Below are positions 28,606-37,608 of a stretch of 64,000 nucleotides of DNA, one piece after another; position 1 is the first letter of the stretch; each line of letters opens with the position of its first letter. The notes below the pieces were generated by a model that saw nothing but the letters and a program-made list of their open reading frames with translations, ran no database searches and was not told where the DNA came from. The translations under genes and the position numbers were made by a program. The stretch covers positions 2,232,001 through 2,296,000 of the forward strand of contig NZ_CP062500.1 of the NCBI RefSeq assembly GCF_014879975.1, in the 5' to 3' direction. The stretch is from Vibrio bathopelagicus. Its GTDB lineage: Bacteria; Pseudomonadota; Gammaproteobacteria; Enterobacterales; Vibrionaceae.

Positions 28606-28624
28606 CAAACCATTATCATTTACA
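28606..28624 (-). promoter_or_regulatory. Fur-type box upstream of the imelysin operon
   Basis: Read on the minus strand the 19-mer TGTAAATGATAATGGTTTG resembles the Fur consensus GATAATGATAATCATTATC, with the core ATGATAATG matching well. It lies at the expected distance upstream of the first imelysin start. Confidence 0.7.
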
Positions 28625-28673
28625 CTACGGATTGGAATAATACAAACTTACAATTTTATTGCAAGATAAATAC

Positions 28674-28699
28674 AAAAAAACCTCACATTTGTGAGGTCT
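28674..28699 (-). terminator. Terminator of ribA
   Basis: ACCTCAC and GTGAGGT pair around a 4-base loop; a run of seven T follows on the minus strand. Confidence 0.88.
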
Positions 28700-28737
28700 T
28701 TAAACATTTTTGTGTTAGGCGCAGCAATGGAGGCTAA

Positions 28738-29334
28738 CTAGATGTCCAGATTATGCTTACCGTGTGAGACTTTCGCCTTCAAGTAGCTTTCGTTACCCGA
28801 TTTAATGTGAGCAGAGGTGTTCACCACTTCTGAAATCTCAATACCAAACTCTCTAAGTTCGTTGATTTTCTTAGGGTTGTTGGTCACCAAGCGGATTTTT
28901 GTGGTGCCCAAAGCACGTAGCATTTCTGCAGCTTCGGTGAAATCACGTAAGTCGTCACCAAAACCCAAGTGGTTATTCGCTTCGTAGGTGTTCATCCCTT
29001 CGCTTTGAAGGCGGTACGCATCAATCTTGTTGTATAAGCCGATACCACGACCTTCTTGGCGTAGATAAAGAATCACACCGCCAGTTTCACCCATGATTTG
29101 AATGGTTTCGTCTAGCTGCTCGCCACAATCACAGCGAGATGAATGAAAAACATCACCAGTAAGACATTCAGAGTGCATACGAACAAGAGGTATGTCTTGT
29201 GTCTTATCGGCTGATTTAAATATCACAGCAACATGCTCTTTATCTGTTTTCAATCCATGAAAAGACAGAAGTTCAGCATCAATACTGCTTGTTACCCCTA
29301 CTTTGAAATCTATTCTGGCACGTACTTCCGCCAT
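28738..29334 (-). CDS. ribA: GTP cyclohydrolase II
   Basis: A 198-residue enzyme of riboflavin synthesis that opens GTP to the pyrimidinone precursor. The zinc-binding cysteines are in [18 protein letters not shown] and the active-site loop is [13 protein letters not shown]. The ATG at 29334 gives the usual family length (E. coli RibA has 196 residues). The C-terminus [14 protein letters not shown] is typical. It has its own terminator and lies downstream of a small protein gene that also has a terminator, so it is probably monocistronic. Confidence 0.97.
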   Translation of the reverse strand: MAEVRARIDFKVGVTSSIDAELLSFHGLKTDKEHVAVIFKSADKTQDIPLVRMHSECLTGDVFHSSRCDCGEQLDETIQIMGETGGVILYLRQEGRGIGLYNKIDAYRLQSEGMNTYEANNHLGFGDDLRDFTEAAEMLRALGTTKIRLVTNNPKKINELREFGIEISEVVNTSAHIKSGNESYLKAKVSHGKHNLDI

Positions 29335-29502
29335 ATTTATACTCACTTGAAAATTCGATGTATTTAACAACACTACATTATTTGTCTAAACAAGTTTTTG
29401 TAGCCAACTATCTAATAATAGACACTATGGGGCTGTTAACAATTTTTTTCAAGGTCGACCACGCACAAAGTGTTACATTATAACAATTAATCATCAAACA
29501 AG

Positions 29503-29538
29503 AAAAAACCCCACATTGGTGATACCAACATGGGGTTA
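29503..29538 (-). terminator. Terminator of the 58-residue protein gene
   Basis: On the minus strand CCCCATGTTGGT pairs with ACCAATGTGGGG (two G-T pairs) around a 3-base loop and is followed by a T run. Confidence 0.8.
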
Positions 29539-29582
29539 TAAATTAATCAGTTGCGGCTGAGGCTCTACTTTTTACAAAACAA

Positions 29583-29759
29583 TCAACTTACTTGAGTTTG
29601 CTTCCAAATGACGAGTTGAATCCAAGCATTCTCCAGCTCGGTCAGCTCTTCTTGCGTAAGCGTAGAAATACTCGATTTAGCACTGTATTTTTCTCCCCAC
29701 TTGTCGGATTGGACATGGGTATGGAATTCTTTTTTCAAATTTGAGATTAGGTTATCCAC
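29583..29759 (-). CDS. Small hypothetical protein, 58 residues
   Basis: A short frame starting with GTG at 29759 and ending in TGA at 29583. AAGGA lies 7 bases upstream of the GTG, and a strong intrinsic terminator follows the stop by about 45 bases, so this looks like a real single-gene unit. The product begins VDNLISNLKKEFH and ends LVIWKQTQVS, is mostly helical and amphipathic (LTQEELTELENAWI), and has no signal peptide or cysteine. I do not recognise a family. Confidence 0.65.
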   Translation of the reverse strand: MDNLISNLKKEFHTHVQSDKWGEKYSAKSSISTLTQEELTELENAWIQLVIWKQTQVS

Positions 29760-29848
29760 AAATACATCCTTATATAACAGTGCTCAGCCTTTACAATCTC
29801 TTAATGTTACAAAATACAGGTTAATTGGTAAACAGTAATACGTAATTT

Positions 29849-30289
29849 TTATGAGCTCTTTCTAACACTTTTTACTGACAAATATATAAATAAGAGAAAA
29901 AGTGCGATCGGTAGGAGCCAAAGTAATAGGGTTGAGGCACTCATTGCTGGCTTATAGAGTACAAATTCGCCAAACCTTTCCGTCATGTATTGAGTAATTT
30001 CATTATTGCTCTTCCCTGCTTTCACCATATTAAACACAACCAGACGCAAATCTTTTGCTATCGGAGAGTTCGATTCAATCAGATTTTGATTCTGACATTG
30101 TGGGCAGCGCAGCGATTTAGCCAAAGTAATAGCACGCTGTTGTTGATCAGGGCTTTCAAACTCAAACAACTCGACTTGAATGCTTGTATCTTTATCACCC
30201 GCTGTAAAAAGGTCTTCCGCTTGAAGAGGAAAAATGACGAGCAGCGTCGTTGAGAACACAAAGACCATTTGTAGAAGATACTTCATCAT
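29849..30289 (-). CDS. nrfF: NrfF, CcmH-like cytochrome c assembly subunit
   Basis: A 146-residue protein of the CcmH/NrfF family. A signal or anchor helix (about 3-22) precedes the thiol motif LRCPQCQNQNL, conserved for reduction of apocytochrome thiols, and a C-terminal membrane helix follows. NrfE, NrfF and NrfG form the dedicated heme lyase that attaches heme to the CxxCK site of NrfA. The start ATG overlaps the stop of the upstream thioredoxin-like gene (ATGATGA arrangement). Confidence 0.93.
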   Translation of the reverse strand: MMKYLLQMVFVFSTTLLVIFPLQAEDLFTAGDKDTSIQVELFEFESPDQQQRAITLAKSLRCPQCQNQNLIESNSPIAKDLRLVVFNMVKAGKSNNEITQYMTERFGEFVLYKPAMSASTLLLWLLPIALFLLFIYLSVKSVRKSS

Positions 30290-30843
30290 CCATTTGTACC
30301 CGAAAAATAGACGGCAAGTTGCTCCTGCCAAATCGATTCATTCAACACACCCAATAACTTCTTAACGATTTGGCCGTCAGCATCGACTAAATACGTCTCA
30401 GGGGTTCCTATGACACCGAGCTCTAAAGCCAACTTCCCTTGAGGGTCGCTGATCACTTTTGAGTATGGATTACCGTCGTTGGACAATACATTGAGCGCCG
30501 CTCCGGGGTTATCTCGATAATTGAGACCAACAATTGGAATACCTTTCTTCTGCAGATCGAGCAAAAACGCGTGTTCTGTTTTACAAATACCACACCACGA
30601 AGCCCATACATTGACGAGCTGATAAGGATGCTGCGTGATATCAACCAACGTGAGCACTTGTGTGTCTGTGTTGCCTCTACCACTATCCATCAGCTCAGTA
30701 GACGTGAATTCAGGGAACGCTCTTTGTTGTTCTGACACAATCGTCGTTTGTTGCTTGTTCTCGATCACAAACACAAAAGCAACGACCAAAATCAAAGCCA
30801 TCGTGAACAGAAGGATTAGTTTCCTACGAACGTTGGTATGCAT
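30286..30843 (-). CDS. Thioredoxin-like DsbE/CcmG protein of the nrf cluster
   Basis: A 185-residue membrane-anchored thioredoxin-fold protein. An N-terminal helix (about 8-26) is followed by the redox motif WASWCGICKTEH and the cis-Pro region GVIGTPETYLVD. It belongs to the DsbE/CcmG group, which keeps apocytochrome cysteines reduced for heme attachment. It overlaps nrfE by 20 bases and nrfF by 4, so it is part of the nrf maturation operon rather than of a ccm operon. Confidence 0.93.
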   Translation of the reverse strand: MHTNVRRKLILLFTMALILVVAFVFVIENKQQTTIVSEQQRAFPEFTSTELMDSGRGNTDTQVLTLVDITQHPYQLVNVWASWCGICKTEHAFLLDLQKKGIPIVGLNYRDNPGAALNVLSNDGNPYSKVISDPQGKLALELGVIGTPETYLVDADGQIVKKLLGVLNESIWQEQLAVYFSGTNG

Positions 30844-32746
30844 ACTGGGCAGCCTTAACGGTTTTCTTTTTACGATGTGTCAATGAAAGTACGGCACCAA
30901 AAATTAAGAAAAGTGCGCCAAACCAAATCCAGCGTACGTAAGCCTTATATTGCACTCTAAACGCATAAGACGTGGCGTCGACTTTCTCGCCCATCGTGAT
31001 ATAAACATCGCCATGCCAGAACCACTTCATCGCGGGTTCGCTCATATTCATCACCCTAACTTGATAATGCCTTCTCTCTGGCGCAATCAAAAAGGTGTGT
31101 TCTTCATCTTTTAAATCGAGTATCGCTTTTTCAGCGGTAAAATTTGAAGCGACATAAAGCTCAGTGTCTCGATGAGAAATGACCCAATCGACAAACTCAA
31201 CCTGTTCGCCTGGGCTCAATTTATAACTGCGTTCAAATGAGTGGTAACTGTTCATCGCTGCACCTACGGCTAAAACGGCAATCCCAACATGAGCAAAGGT
31301 CATCACCCAGACTTTGCGTTGGAACTTGGAGCTTCGCGTCACCACTAAGCCATAAACATGCGTCAATACCACCCAGAATGCGAGTCCCCAAGTCAGCAGC
31401 GCCATCACTTGCAGTTGTACCTGTTCAACTTGCCAAGAATAACAAAGGTAACCGAGCAGCAGTGACACAAAAGCTAACGAGGCAATCACACCTTTGCTTG
31501 CTTGAGGCTTGATACTCAGCAAAGGGGCTAAACCAACCACGCCAAGTGCGAGCAAAGCCAGCGGCGCTATCAATAGATTAAAGTACGGCGCACCTACCGA
31601 TATGTTACCCAATCCAAGCAGTTCAAATACCATTGGATAAAACGTACCAAACACCACAACAGCAGTCGCCAGTACAAAAATGAGCACCGCGACTAAGCTC
31701 AAAAAGCTCTTACTCGCAAAGCTAGTAATCGGGCTCGACTCGAAAGACTCACCTCTAACAATTAGCAACGAGAAGGAGCTCAACAACACAGTCACTAGTA
31801 TTAATAACAGCGCGATGCCTTTAGTTGGATCGACTGCGAAAGCATGCACAGACGTTAATACGCCAGAACGAACAATAAAGGTGCCTAAGATACTCAAACA
31901 AAACGTAATGAACGCAAGGCTTAGAGACCACTTCAACAGCTGCTGCTTTCCTTTGGCAACACCTAGGCTGTGCAGTAATGCGGTCGATGTCAGCCAAGGC
32001 AACAAGCTTGCATTTTCAACCGGATCCCAGAACCACCAGCCTCCCCAACCTAATTCGTAATACGCCCACCAAGATCCCAAGGCGATCCCTGCAGTTAGAA
32101 AGATCCACGCAGTAAGACACCAGCTTCGACAATTCACAACCCAGTCAAACTCGATCGGGTCGACCAGCAAGGCGGCAACAGCAAATGCCAACACCACAGA
32201 GAAACCGACATAACCAAGATAAAGCAGAGGCGGATGAAAAATCAGACCTACATCTTGTAACATTGGATTGAGATCACGTCCTTCGAGGGGCAAGGTCGAG
32301 TTCATCTCAAATGGGTTTGATGCAAGTAAAGTAAACCAAGCGAAGGTTGCCAACAGTACATTCATCACCCACAAAACGCGGCTTTGATACTCACTTGAGT
32401 AATGCTTCTGCAAGGCAATAACACCTGACCAACAGCTGATAGTCAGTACCCAAAATAACAGCGAACCTTCATGACCCGCCCAAACGGCCGCCATTTTAAA
32501 AAAGGATGGTAATTGTGTATTGGAATGTTCAGCGACATAGAGGATAGAAAAGTCATCGCTGATAAAGGCATAGCCTAGAAGGACAATCGCGCCAATCGAA
32601 AACAAGGCACTGGAAAGAGAAAAGCTACGAATTAGACCGATGTTCAGTCTTTGTTTAGTTAGCATTTGATAAAGAGATGACACAGCAATAATGCTACTGA
32701 GGACAGCAACCAAAATTAAGCTAAACAATCCCACAGAACCGACCAT
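30824..32746 (-). CDS. nrfE: NrfE, CcmF-like heme lyase subunit
   Basis: A 640-residue polytopic membrane protein of the CcmF/NrfE family. The WWD heme-handling motif is seen as WGGWWFWDPVENASLLPWL. Further conserved sequences are MAAVWAGHEGSLLFWVL and HPPLLYLGYVGFS. In the Nrf system NrfE with NrfF and NrfG attaches heme to the unusual CxxCK motif of NrfA. GAGGTGAT precedes the ATG. A 173-base structured spacer separates it from nrfD upstream. Confidence 0.95.
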   Translation of the reverse strand: MVGSVGLFSLILVAVLSSIIAVSSLYQMLTKQRLNIGLIRSFSLSSALFSIGAIVLLGYAFISDDFSILYVAEHSNTQLPSFFKMAAVWAGHEGSLLFWVLTISCWSGVIALQKHYSSEYQSRVLWVMNVLLATFAWFTLLASNPFEMNSTLPLEGRDLNPMLQDVGLIFHPPLLYLGYVGFSVVLAFAVAALLVDPIEFDWVVNCRSWCLTAWIFLTAGIALGSWWAYYELGWGGWWFWDPVENASLLPWLTSTALLHSLGVAKGKQQLLKWSLSLAFITFCLSILGTFIVRSGVLTSVHAFAVDPTKGIALLLILVTVLLSSFSLLIVRGESFESSPITSFASKSFLSLVAVLIFVLATAVVVFGTFYPMVFELLGLGNISVGAPYFNLLIAPLALLALGVVGLAPLLSIKPQASKGVIASLAFVSLLLGYLCYSWQVEQVQLQVMALLTWGLAFWVVLTHVYGLVVTRSSKFQRKVWVMTFAHVGIAVLAVGAAMNSYHSFERSYKLSPGEQVEFVDWVISHRDTELYVASNFTAEKAILDLKDEEHTFLIAPERRHYQVRVMNMSEPAMKWFWHGDVYITMGEKVDATSYAFRVQYKAYVRWIWFGALFLIFGAVLSLTHRKKKTVKAAQYAYQRS

Positions 32747-32760
32747 ATCACCTCAATAAG

Positions 32761-32900
32761 GCTCTACTTGAGCAGAGCCAATTTGAACACACATCTCATG
32801 TTTATTTAAAGCGTTTTCATTAAAAGCATGTTTATCAAAAACATGCTTACTAAGAATATGTTCATTAATAAGCAGATGTTTAGTATCCGACATCTGCTCA
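32761..32900 (-). other. Hairpin-rich spacer between nrfD and nrfE
   Basis: Three stem-loops lie in the spacer: GCTCT/AGAGC (32761-32778), AAGCATGTTT/AAACATGCTT (32824-32833 with 32839-32848) and AGCAGATGT/ACATCTGCT (32871-32879 with 32890-32898). The intervening sequence repeats degenerate CATGTTTATTAAA-like units. No T run follows, so these look more like RNA stability or processing elements than a terminator. Confidence 0.55.
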
Positions 32901-32919
32901 CTAATAAACTTGCGCGAAA

Positions 32920-33894
32920 TTAAGCTAACGTTAACTGCCCTGCATAAAGGACAAAAGTTCGCAGCATTAACACGCCCATCAGGCTTAACGAAGTTACAGA
33001 GAAAATATACACCGAACTATGACGGATAGACGTTGGTGTGACCGCATTCAGCAACAACGGTAAAACCATACCAACACCGATCACGCCATACCAGAACCAA
33101 CTCGCCCAGAAACCACTGCCAATTGCGTTCCATACTGCTTGCTCACTTTGACCACCAGCGAAGATAAGCCCAGTAAAGAAAGTAATAAGAACAAACAACT
33201 CAAACATCACGACAGGGCGCTCGAAGCCGTGGATCCATGAAATACTCGGGCTATGAGGTGATTCTTTAAAGACCAACACACCAAATAAAATACATGCCGC
33301 CGCTCCCGAAGATAAGCTCGAGAATAAGAACAAAATCGGCAGCACTGGGTTATTCAACAGTGGGAAGGTATTTAGAGCGGAAAGCAGGAATCCTGTATAA
33401 GCGGCAAGCATCAGAGCAAGAACAGCTAAGAATATTTCCAAAGCATTCTCGAACACTTCTAATTTGCCAATCCAGTTACCAACAAAATCGAGTCGTCCTT
33501 TTAACCATACTTGGTCATTCAAGAACCCGACGATTTGATCTCTAAATATAATGCCGATCCAAAGGAACAAGATCACCATATACACTTGGAATAAGATCAC
33601 ACCCATCGACATCACAGACGTTGGATTGTAGAAGATCATGATCTTCCAAAATGATAACGGTTTTGTTAGGTGGAAAACCAAGATCAGCAGACCTGAAATG
33701 ATCCCAAAGGGCGCAAGAAAAGCCGTGGCCTTTAACACACCATTATGGGCAGGATCACCTTCAATGACTTTACGCTTAAGGTAAATGGAGATCATTACGG
33801 CACCCGCCGACATCCCCGCAAGAAATAGATAGATTGCTATAATCCAGTCCCATACCACCGTACCAGACTGAAAAGCTGCGTCCCATGCACTCAT
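32920..33894 (-). CDS. nrfD: NrfD, membrane quinol-oxidising subunit
   Basis: A 324-residue integral membrane protein of the NrfD/PsrC family with about 8-9 helices. Family sequences include YLFLAGMSAGAVMISIYLKR near the N-terminus (two conserved blocks). NrfD oxidises menaquinol and passes electrons via the NrfC Fe-S clusters to NrfB and NrfA. I chose the ATG at 33894, which has GGGGAG 8 bases upstream; a TTG at 33900 is also in frame. It starts 2 bases after the nrfC stop. Confidence 0.93.
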   Translation of the reverse strand: MSAWDAAFQSGTVVWDWIIAIYLFLAGMSAGAVMISIYLKRKVIEGDPAHNGVLKATAFLAPFGIISGLLILVFHLTKPLSFWKIMIFYNPTSVMSMGVILFQVYMVILFLWIGIIFRDQIVGFLNDQVWLKGRLDFVGNWIGKLEVFENALEIFLAVLALMLAAYTGFLLSALNTFPLLNNPVLPILFLFSSLSSGAAACILFGVLVFKESPHSPSISWIHGFERPVVMFELFVLITFFTGLIFAGGQSEQAVWNAIGSGFWASWFWYGVIGVGMVLPLLLNAVTPTSIRHSSVYIFSVTSLSLMGVLMLRTFVLYAGQLTLA

Positions 33895-33896
33895 AA

Positions 33897-34583
33897 TCAA
33901 ATCTCCCCTTTTTGGTGTGGCACTTTATAGAGCTTTGGCTGAGTACCTAGATAGGCTTTGTCTCTGTAAACCACCTCAGATTGAAGTACTTGGTTTATCT
34001 CACTCTTAGGATCATTTAAATCACCAAAAATCAACGCTTTGGTTGGGCAAGATTCGACACAAGCAGGTAACTTACCTTGTGCTAGGTTGGTATCACGACA
34101 GAAGTTACATTTATCTGCGGATTTATTCTCCGGATGGAAAAAGCGCACTTGATAAGGACATGCCAGTAGACAATAACCACAGCCGACACATTTCTCTTTA
34201 TGCACATCAACGATGCCAGTTTTTTCATCTTTGTAGGCCGCACCTGTAGGACAAACCATGACACAGGGTGCATTATCACAATGTTGACAAGAGTTACGAG
34301 TAAAACGGTAATCAACATTCGGATATTCGCCTTGAGGCTCACTCTTAATAATTTCTAATCGTGACACGCCTTCAGGCACTTTGTTCACTTCACGGCATGC
34401 TTCGGTACAAGCAGTACAACCAATACAAGCGGTTTCGTCATGAATCATTCCATAACGCTTAGTGCCATCTTCTTGAACGTTGGCCAACGTTTTACGACTT
34501 GTTACCGCCGCGGTTCCCGCGACACCCGTGGTAAAAATAACGGCACCAGCACCTGCTAAAAAGTTTCTTCTTGAGCAGCTCAT
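33897..34583 (-). CDS. nrfC: NrfC, four-cluster ferredoxin subunit
   Basis: A 228-residue periplasmic iron-sulfur protein. A Tat signal SRRNFLAGAG is followed by four Cys groups: CIGCTACTEAC, CQHCDNAPCVMVCP, CVGCGYCLLACP and CNFC with CVESCP. This is the DmsB/NrfC pattern for four [4Fe-4S] clusters. It connects NrfD with the pentaheme NrfB. It starts 3 bases after nrfB. Confidence 0.96.
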   Translation of the reverse strand: MSCSRRNFLAGAGAVIFTTGVAGTAAVTSRKTLANVQEDGTKRYGMIHDETACIGCTACTEACREVNKVPEGVSRLEIIKSEPQGEYPNVDYRFTRNSCQHCDNAPCVMVCPTGAAYKDEKTGIVDVHKEKCVGCGYCLLACPYQVRFFHPENKSADKCNFCRDTNLAQGKLPACVESCPTKALIFGDLNDPKSEINQVLQSEVVYRDKAYLGTQPKLYKVPHQKGEI

Positions 34584-34586
34584 AGA

Positions 34587-35171
34587 TTACTCCCCTTCTT
34601 TCTTCTGGTTGAAGTCTGAATGGCAATCCACACACAGCTTGATGGTTTGCTTTTTATCTAAACCCAACACTTTCGCTTCAGTGGCATGAACATCATGACA
34701 GTTTGAACAGGTTAAGTTTTGCGCGTGAACATCGTGAGTCCAGCTAGCTTCACGAAGATCATCCGGTTTATGACAATCTATACATTGGCTATTCGCATCT
34801 AAAATTAAGCTTGGGTCTAGGAAAACCTTCTCAGTTCCCGGTTGTGATTGAGCCGAACGATATTTCACCACTTCAGGTGCACCTTCACGGTGATCGGGGC
34901 TAATAGAGGTATGACAATCAGTACAATTCACTTCACGGCCAAGTAAAGCGTGTGCGCTTTCACCATGAGAGCCCAATACGGTTTCTTTGGAATCTTTATG
35001 GCATTGAACACACTTGTAATCTTTGTCGCGGATTAATTCGACTTCATGTCTTGTTGATTCTCCTACTGGCGTAACAGCAGGCTCAGCAACAGCATGAATG
35101 GAATAACCATAGAGGCAGAATGCTAGAAGGGATTTAAGCATTATGACTATGGCCAATTTAATATTGCCCAT
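34587..35171 (-). CDS. nrfB: NrfB, pentaheme cytochrome c
   Basis: A 194-residue exported cytochrome with five CxxCH sites (CVQCH, CTDCH, CIDCH, CSNCH, CVDCH), the NrfB number. A signal peptide precedes them. AAGGA lies directly upstream of the ATG at 35171. NrfB is the soluble electron donor to NrfA in enterobacterial and Vibrio systems. It is the first gene of the leftward operon nrfB-nrfC-nrfD-nrfE-dsbE-nrfF, divergent from nrfA. Confidence 0.95.
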   Translation of the reverse strand: MGNIKLAIVIMLKSLLAFCLYGYSIHAVAEPAVTPVGESTRHEVELIRDKDYKCVQCHKDSKETVLGSHGESAHALLGREVNCTDCHTSISPDHREGAPEVVKYRSAQSQPGTEKVFLDPSLILDANSQCIDCHKPDDLREASWTHDVHAQNLTCSNCHDVHATEAKVLGLDKKQTIKLCVDCHSDFNQKKEGE

Positions 35172-35318
35172 TTTATCCTTTCCTTATACCGGCATTATTT
35201 AACTCTCAACTAAATAATATTCCGGTTAAACAAAAGTACCCTTAAACGATATTATTACCGCTTAAATGATATCAATTCTTATTTTGGATAAGCCACAACG
35301 CTTTCTATAGTTAGAATA

Positions 35319-35334
35319 TACCTCTAATTGGGTA
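35319..35334. promoter_or_regulatory. NarL/NarP-type 7-2-7 site, nrfB side
   Basis: TACCTCT-AA-TTGGGTA matches the 7-2-7 heptamer palindrome (TACYYMT NN AKRRGTA) at all but one defined position. It lies about 150 bases upstream of nrfB. Confidence 0.7.
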
Positions 35335-35459
35335 ATACGAAATTTGGATGGGTTATTCTGTGAACGCAATAACCCTATTTATATCATGGTCAATTCAGGT
35401 AATTGATTGTTATATATGATAATAATTCTCAATTAAATTTTAATGACACTACCCACCAA

Positions 35460-35475
35460 TACCCCTTTAGGGGTA
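35460..35475. promoter_or_regulatory. Perfect NarL/NarP-type 7-2-7 site, nrfA side
   Basis: TACCCCT-TT-AGGGGTA is a perfect palindrome that fits the NarL/NarP heptamer consensus at every defined position. It lies about 180 bases upstream of nrfA. Confidence 0.8.
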
Positions 35476-35487
35476 TATAAACTTCAA

Positions 35488-35503
35488 CGTGATTGAAGTC
35501 ACT
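35488..35503. promoter_or_regulatory. CRP-like site upstream of nrfA
   Basis: CGTGATTGAAGTCACT contains GTGA-N6-TCAC, the CRP core with exact spacing; FNR half-site character is weak. It sits just downstream of the perfect NarP-type site. Confidence 0.55.
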
Positions 35504-35652
35504 ACCATTAATTGATCTAAGACAAGCTATATCCAACACGTAACAAAATGTGTTTGTTTATGAATTAATATAAACAGGAATTCTCCAGTTCTTAATTTGA
35601 ATAGCAAACTCACAACGCTTGGTATAAGAATCAGTATATTGGAGATATCACT

Positions 35653-37083
35653 GTGAAAAAGCATTGGATACGTAATTCGGTCACAGCACTATTAATGGTT
35701 AGCGCATCACTAGCAAGCGCGACCAGTTTTGCTGCGTCTGAACAAAAAGAAATTGGCGATCCTCGTAACGACCAGTTCGAGCAAAACCACCCAGATCAAT
35801 ATCATTCATGGAGACAGACTTCAGAAAGCGAAACCATTGAAGATGCACTAAAAGAAGATCCCAACATGGTCATCATGTGGGCTGGCTACGGCTTCGCAAA
35901 AGATTACAACAAAGCACGTGGTCACTTTTATGCGATTGACGATGTACGACAAACGCTTCGTACTGGCGGCCCAACTGACGAAAGCTCAGGCCCAATGCCA
36001 ATGGCGTGTTGGAGCTGTAAAAGCCCAGACGTCGCACGTGTTATTGAAGAACGTGGCGAAGATGGTTACTTCGAAGGTAAATGGGCACGTCTTGGCAACG
36101 AGATAGTTAACCCTATTGGCTGTTCAGACTGTCACGATACCCAAAGCGAAGGCTTTAAAAACGGTGAACCGGCACTGAAAGTTACTCGCCCTTACGTTGA
36201 GCGTGCATTTGACGCGATTGGTAAGAAGTTTGAAGACCAAGGTCGTTTAGATCAGCAAGCTTCCGTTTGTGCTCAGTGCCACGTGGAATACTACTTCACA
36301 GGTCCGACGAAAGGCGTGAAATTCCCTTGGGATAAAGGGACTCGCGTAGAGCAAATGGAAGAATACTACGATGAGATCGGCTTTAAGGATTGGACACACA
36401 AAGTATCAAAAGCACCAATGCTAAAAGCTCAGCACCCAGGCTATGAAACTTGGCGTGAAGGTATTCACGGCAAAAACAAAGTCGCTTGTGTTGATTGCCA
36501 TATGCCTAAAGTAACCAAAGAAGATGGTACCGTTTATACCGACCATAAAGTGGGTAACCCATTCGACCGTTTCGAAGATACTTGTGCTAACTGTCATACT
36601 CAATCTAAAGAAACCATGCGTAACATCGTTTCAAGCCGTAAAGCGCAAGTACTGAATATGAAGCTTACTGCTGAAAAACAAATCGTAGCTGCTCACTTTG
36701 AAGCTGGCGCGGCATGGGAAGCGGGTGCAACAGAGCAAGAAATGGAGCCTATCCTACTGGATATCCGTCATGCTCAATGGCGCTGGGACTACGCTATTGC
36801 GTCTCACGGCATTCATATGCATGCACCTGAAATCGCTCTAGAAGTGTTAGGTACTGCCGTTGACCGCGCAGCGGATGCTCGAACTAAGATTGTTCGTCTA
36901 CTGGCGAAGAAAGGCATCACCGATCCAATCGAGATTCCAGATATCTCGACAAAAGAAGCGGCTCAAAAAGCGCTTGGAATGGACATGGATAAGATGAACG
37001 CTGAGAAACAACACTTCTTAGACACGGTTGTTCCTAAATGGGAAGAGCAAGCTGAAAAGCGTGAAGCCAACTACGAATACTAG
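35653..37083 (+). CDS. nrfA: NrfA, pentaheme cytochrome c nitrite reductase
   Basis: A 476-residue periplasmic enzyme that reduces nitrite to ammonium with six electrons. The signature CWSCK active-site heme motif (about residues 119-123) is followed by four CxxCH sites (CSDCH, CAQCH, CVDCH, CANCH). Substrate-side residues are visible in RPYVERAF and [15 protein letters not shown]. The signal peptide ends FAA-S. The start is GTG, with GGAG 8 bases upstream. It is transcribed away from nrfB and has a strong terminator downstream. Confidence 0.98.
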   Translation: MKKHWIRNSVTALLMVSASLASATSFAASEQKEIGDPRNDQFEQNHPDQYHSWRQTSESETIEDALKEDPNMVIMWAGYGFAKDYNKARGHFYAIDDVRQTLRTGGPTDESSGPMPMACWSCKSPDVARVIEERGEDGYFEGKWARLGNEIVNPIGCSDCHDTQSEGFKNGEPALKVTRPYVERAFDAIGKKFEDQGRLDQQASVCAQCHVEYYFTGPTKGVKFPWDKGTRVEQMEEYYDEIGFKDWTHKVSKAPMLKAQHPGYETWREGIHGKNKVACVDCHMPKVTKEDGTVYTDHKVGNPFDRFEDTCANCHTQSKETMRNIVSSRKAQVLNMKLTAEKQIVAAHFEAGAAWEAGATEQEMEPILLDIRHAQWRWDYAIASHGIHMHAPEIALEVLGTAVDRAADARTKIVRLLAKKGITDPIEIPDISTKEAAQKALGMDMDKMNAEKQHFLDTVVPKWEEQAEKREANYEY

Positions 37084-37108
37084 TTTCTTCAATTAGACCA
37101 TTAAGTAA

Positions 37109-37146
37109 AAACCAGTCACACTATTGTTGTGTGGCTGGTTTTTTTA
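37109..37146 (+). terminator. Terminator of nrfA
   Basis: AACCAGTCACAC pairs with GTGTGGCTGGTT around a short loop, followed by seven T. Confidence 0.92.
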
Positions 37147-37211
37147 GGTTTTGGGGGAATAAACATCAATATCGACACCCCCAATCCACTCGCCAATTTA
37201 AGGAATCAAGA

Positions 37212-37556
37212 ATGAGAACCCTACTTTCGCTTTCGGCATTATGTATTGCACTACTCAGTTCAGGCGTTCACGCCTCTGAGCGTGCAGAAACAGGGTGGGA
37301 ATTAATAGAGAAAGGCGCATTAGTCGTTGATGTCAGAACACCTGAAGAGTTCGAACAAGGGCATCTAGATAACGCCATCAACTACCCTCTTTCTGAAGTG
37401 GCTACTCACTTCGCCCAGATAGAGAAAGACCGACTGATCGTTTTATATTGCCGCAGTGGCAATCGTTCAGGACAAGCTTATCAGTTCTTGCGTGCTCAAG
37501 GGTTTACTCAAATCCATAACGCAGGTGGGTTAACAGAGATGCTAGATAGCCAGTAG
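37212..37556 (+). CDS. Periplasmic rhodanese-like protein (PspE type)
   Basis: A 114-residue single-domain rhodanese with a signal peptide ending VHA-S. The active-site loop is YCRSGNRSGQA with the catalytic Cys; LVVDVRTPEEFEQGHLDNAIN is the usual N-terminal motif. The ATG at 37212 has AAGGA upstream, while the frame further upstream runs through the nrfA terminator, so earlier starts are rejected. Periplasmic rhodaneses of this type carry persulfide sulfur; no specific partner is visible. Confidence 0.9.
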   Translation: MRTLLSLSALCIALLSSGVHASERAETGWELIEKGALVVDVRTPEEFEQGHLDNAINYPLSEVATHFAQIEKDRLIVLYCRSGNRSGQAYQFLRAQGFTQIHNAGGLTEMLDSQ

Positions 37557-37608
37557 TCTTAGAAATGAGCTCTTAATTAAGATCGCCTCTTTAGCAATTC
37601 TCCCAAGC

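Larger units (their letters stand above)
35172..35652. promoter_or_regulatory. Divergent nrfB/nrfA promoter region
   Basis: A 481-base AT-rich region. Besides the NarP-type and CRP-like sites listed separately, TTAAATGATATCAA (35262-35275) matches the FNR consensus at 8 of 10 positions and lies about 95 bases before nrfB. A near-repeat CTTAAACGATAT / CTTAAATGATAT lies at 35241-35272. Anaerobic and nitrate/nitrite control is expected. Confidence 0.7.
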
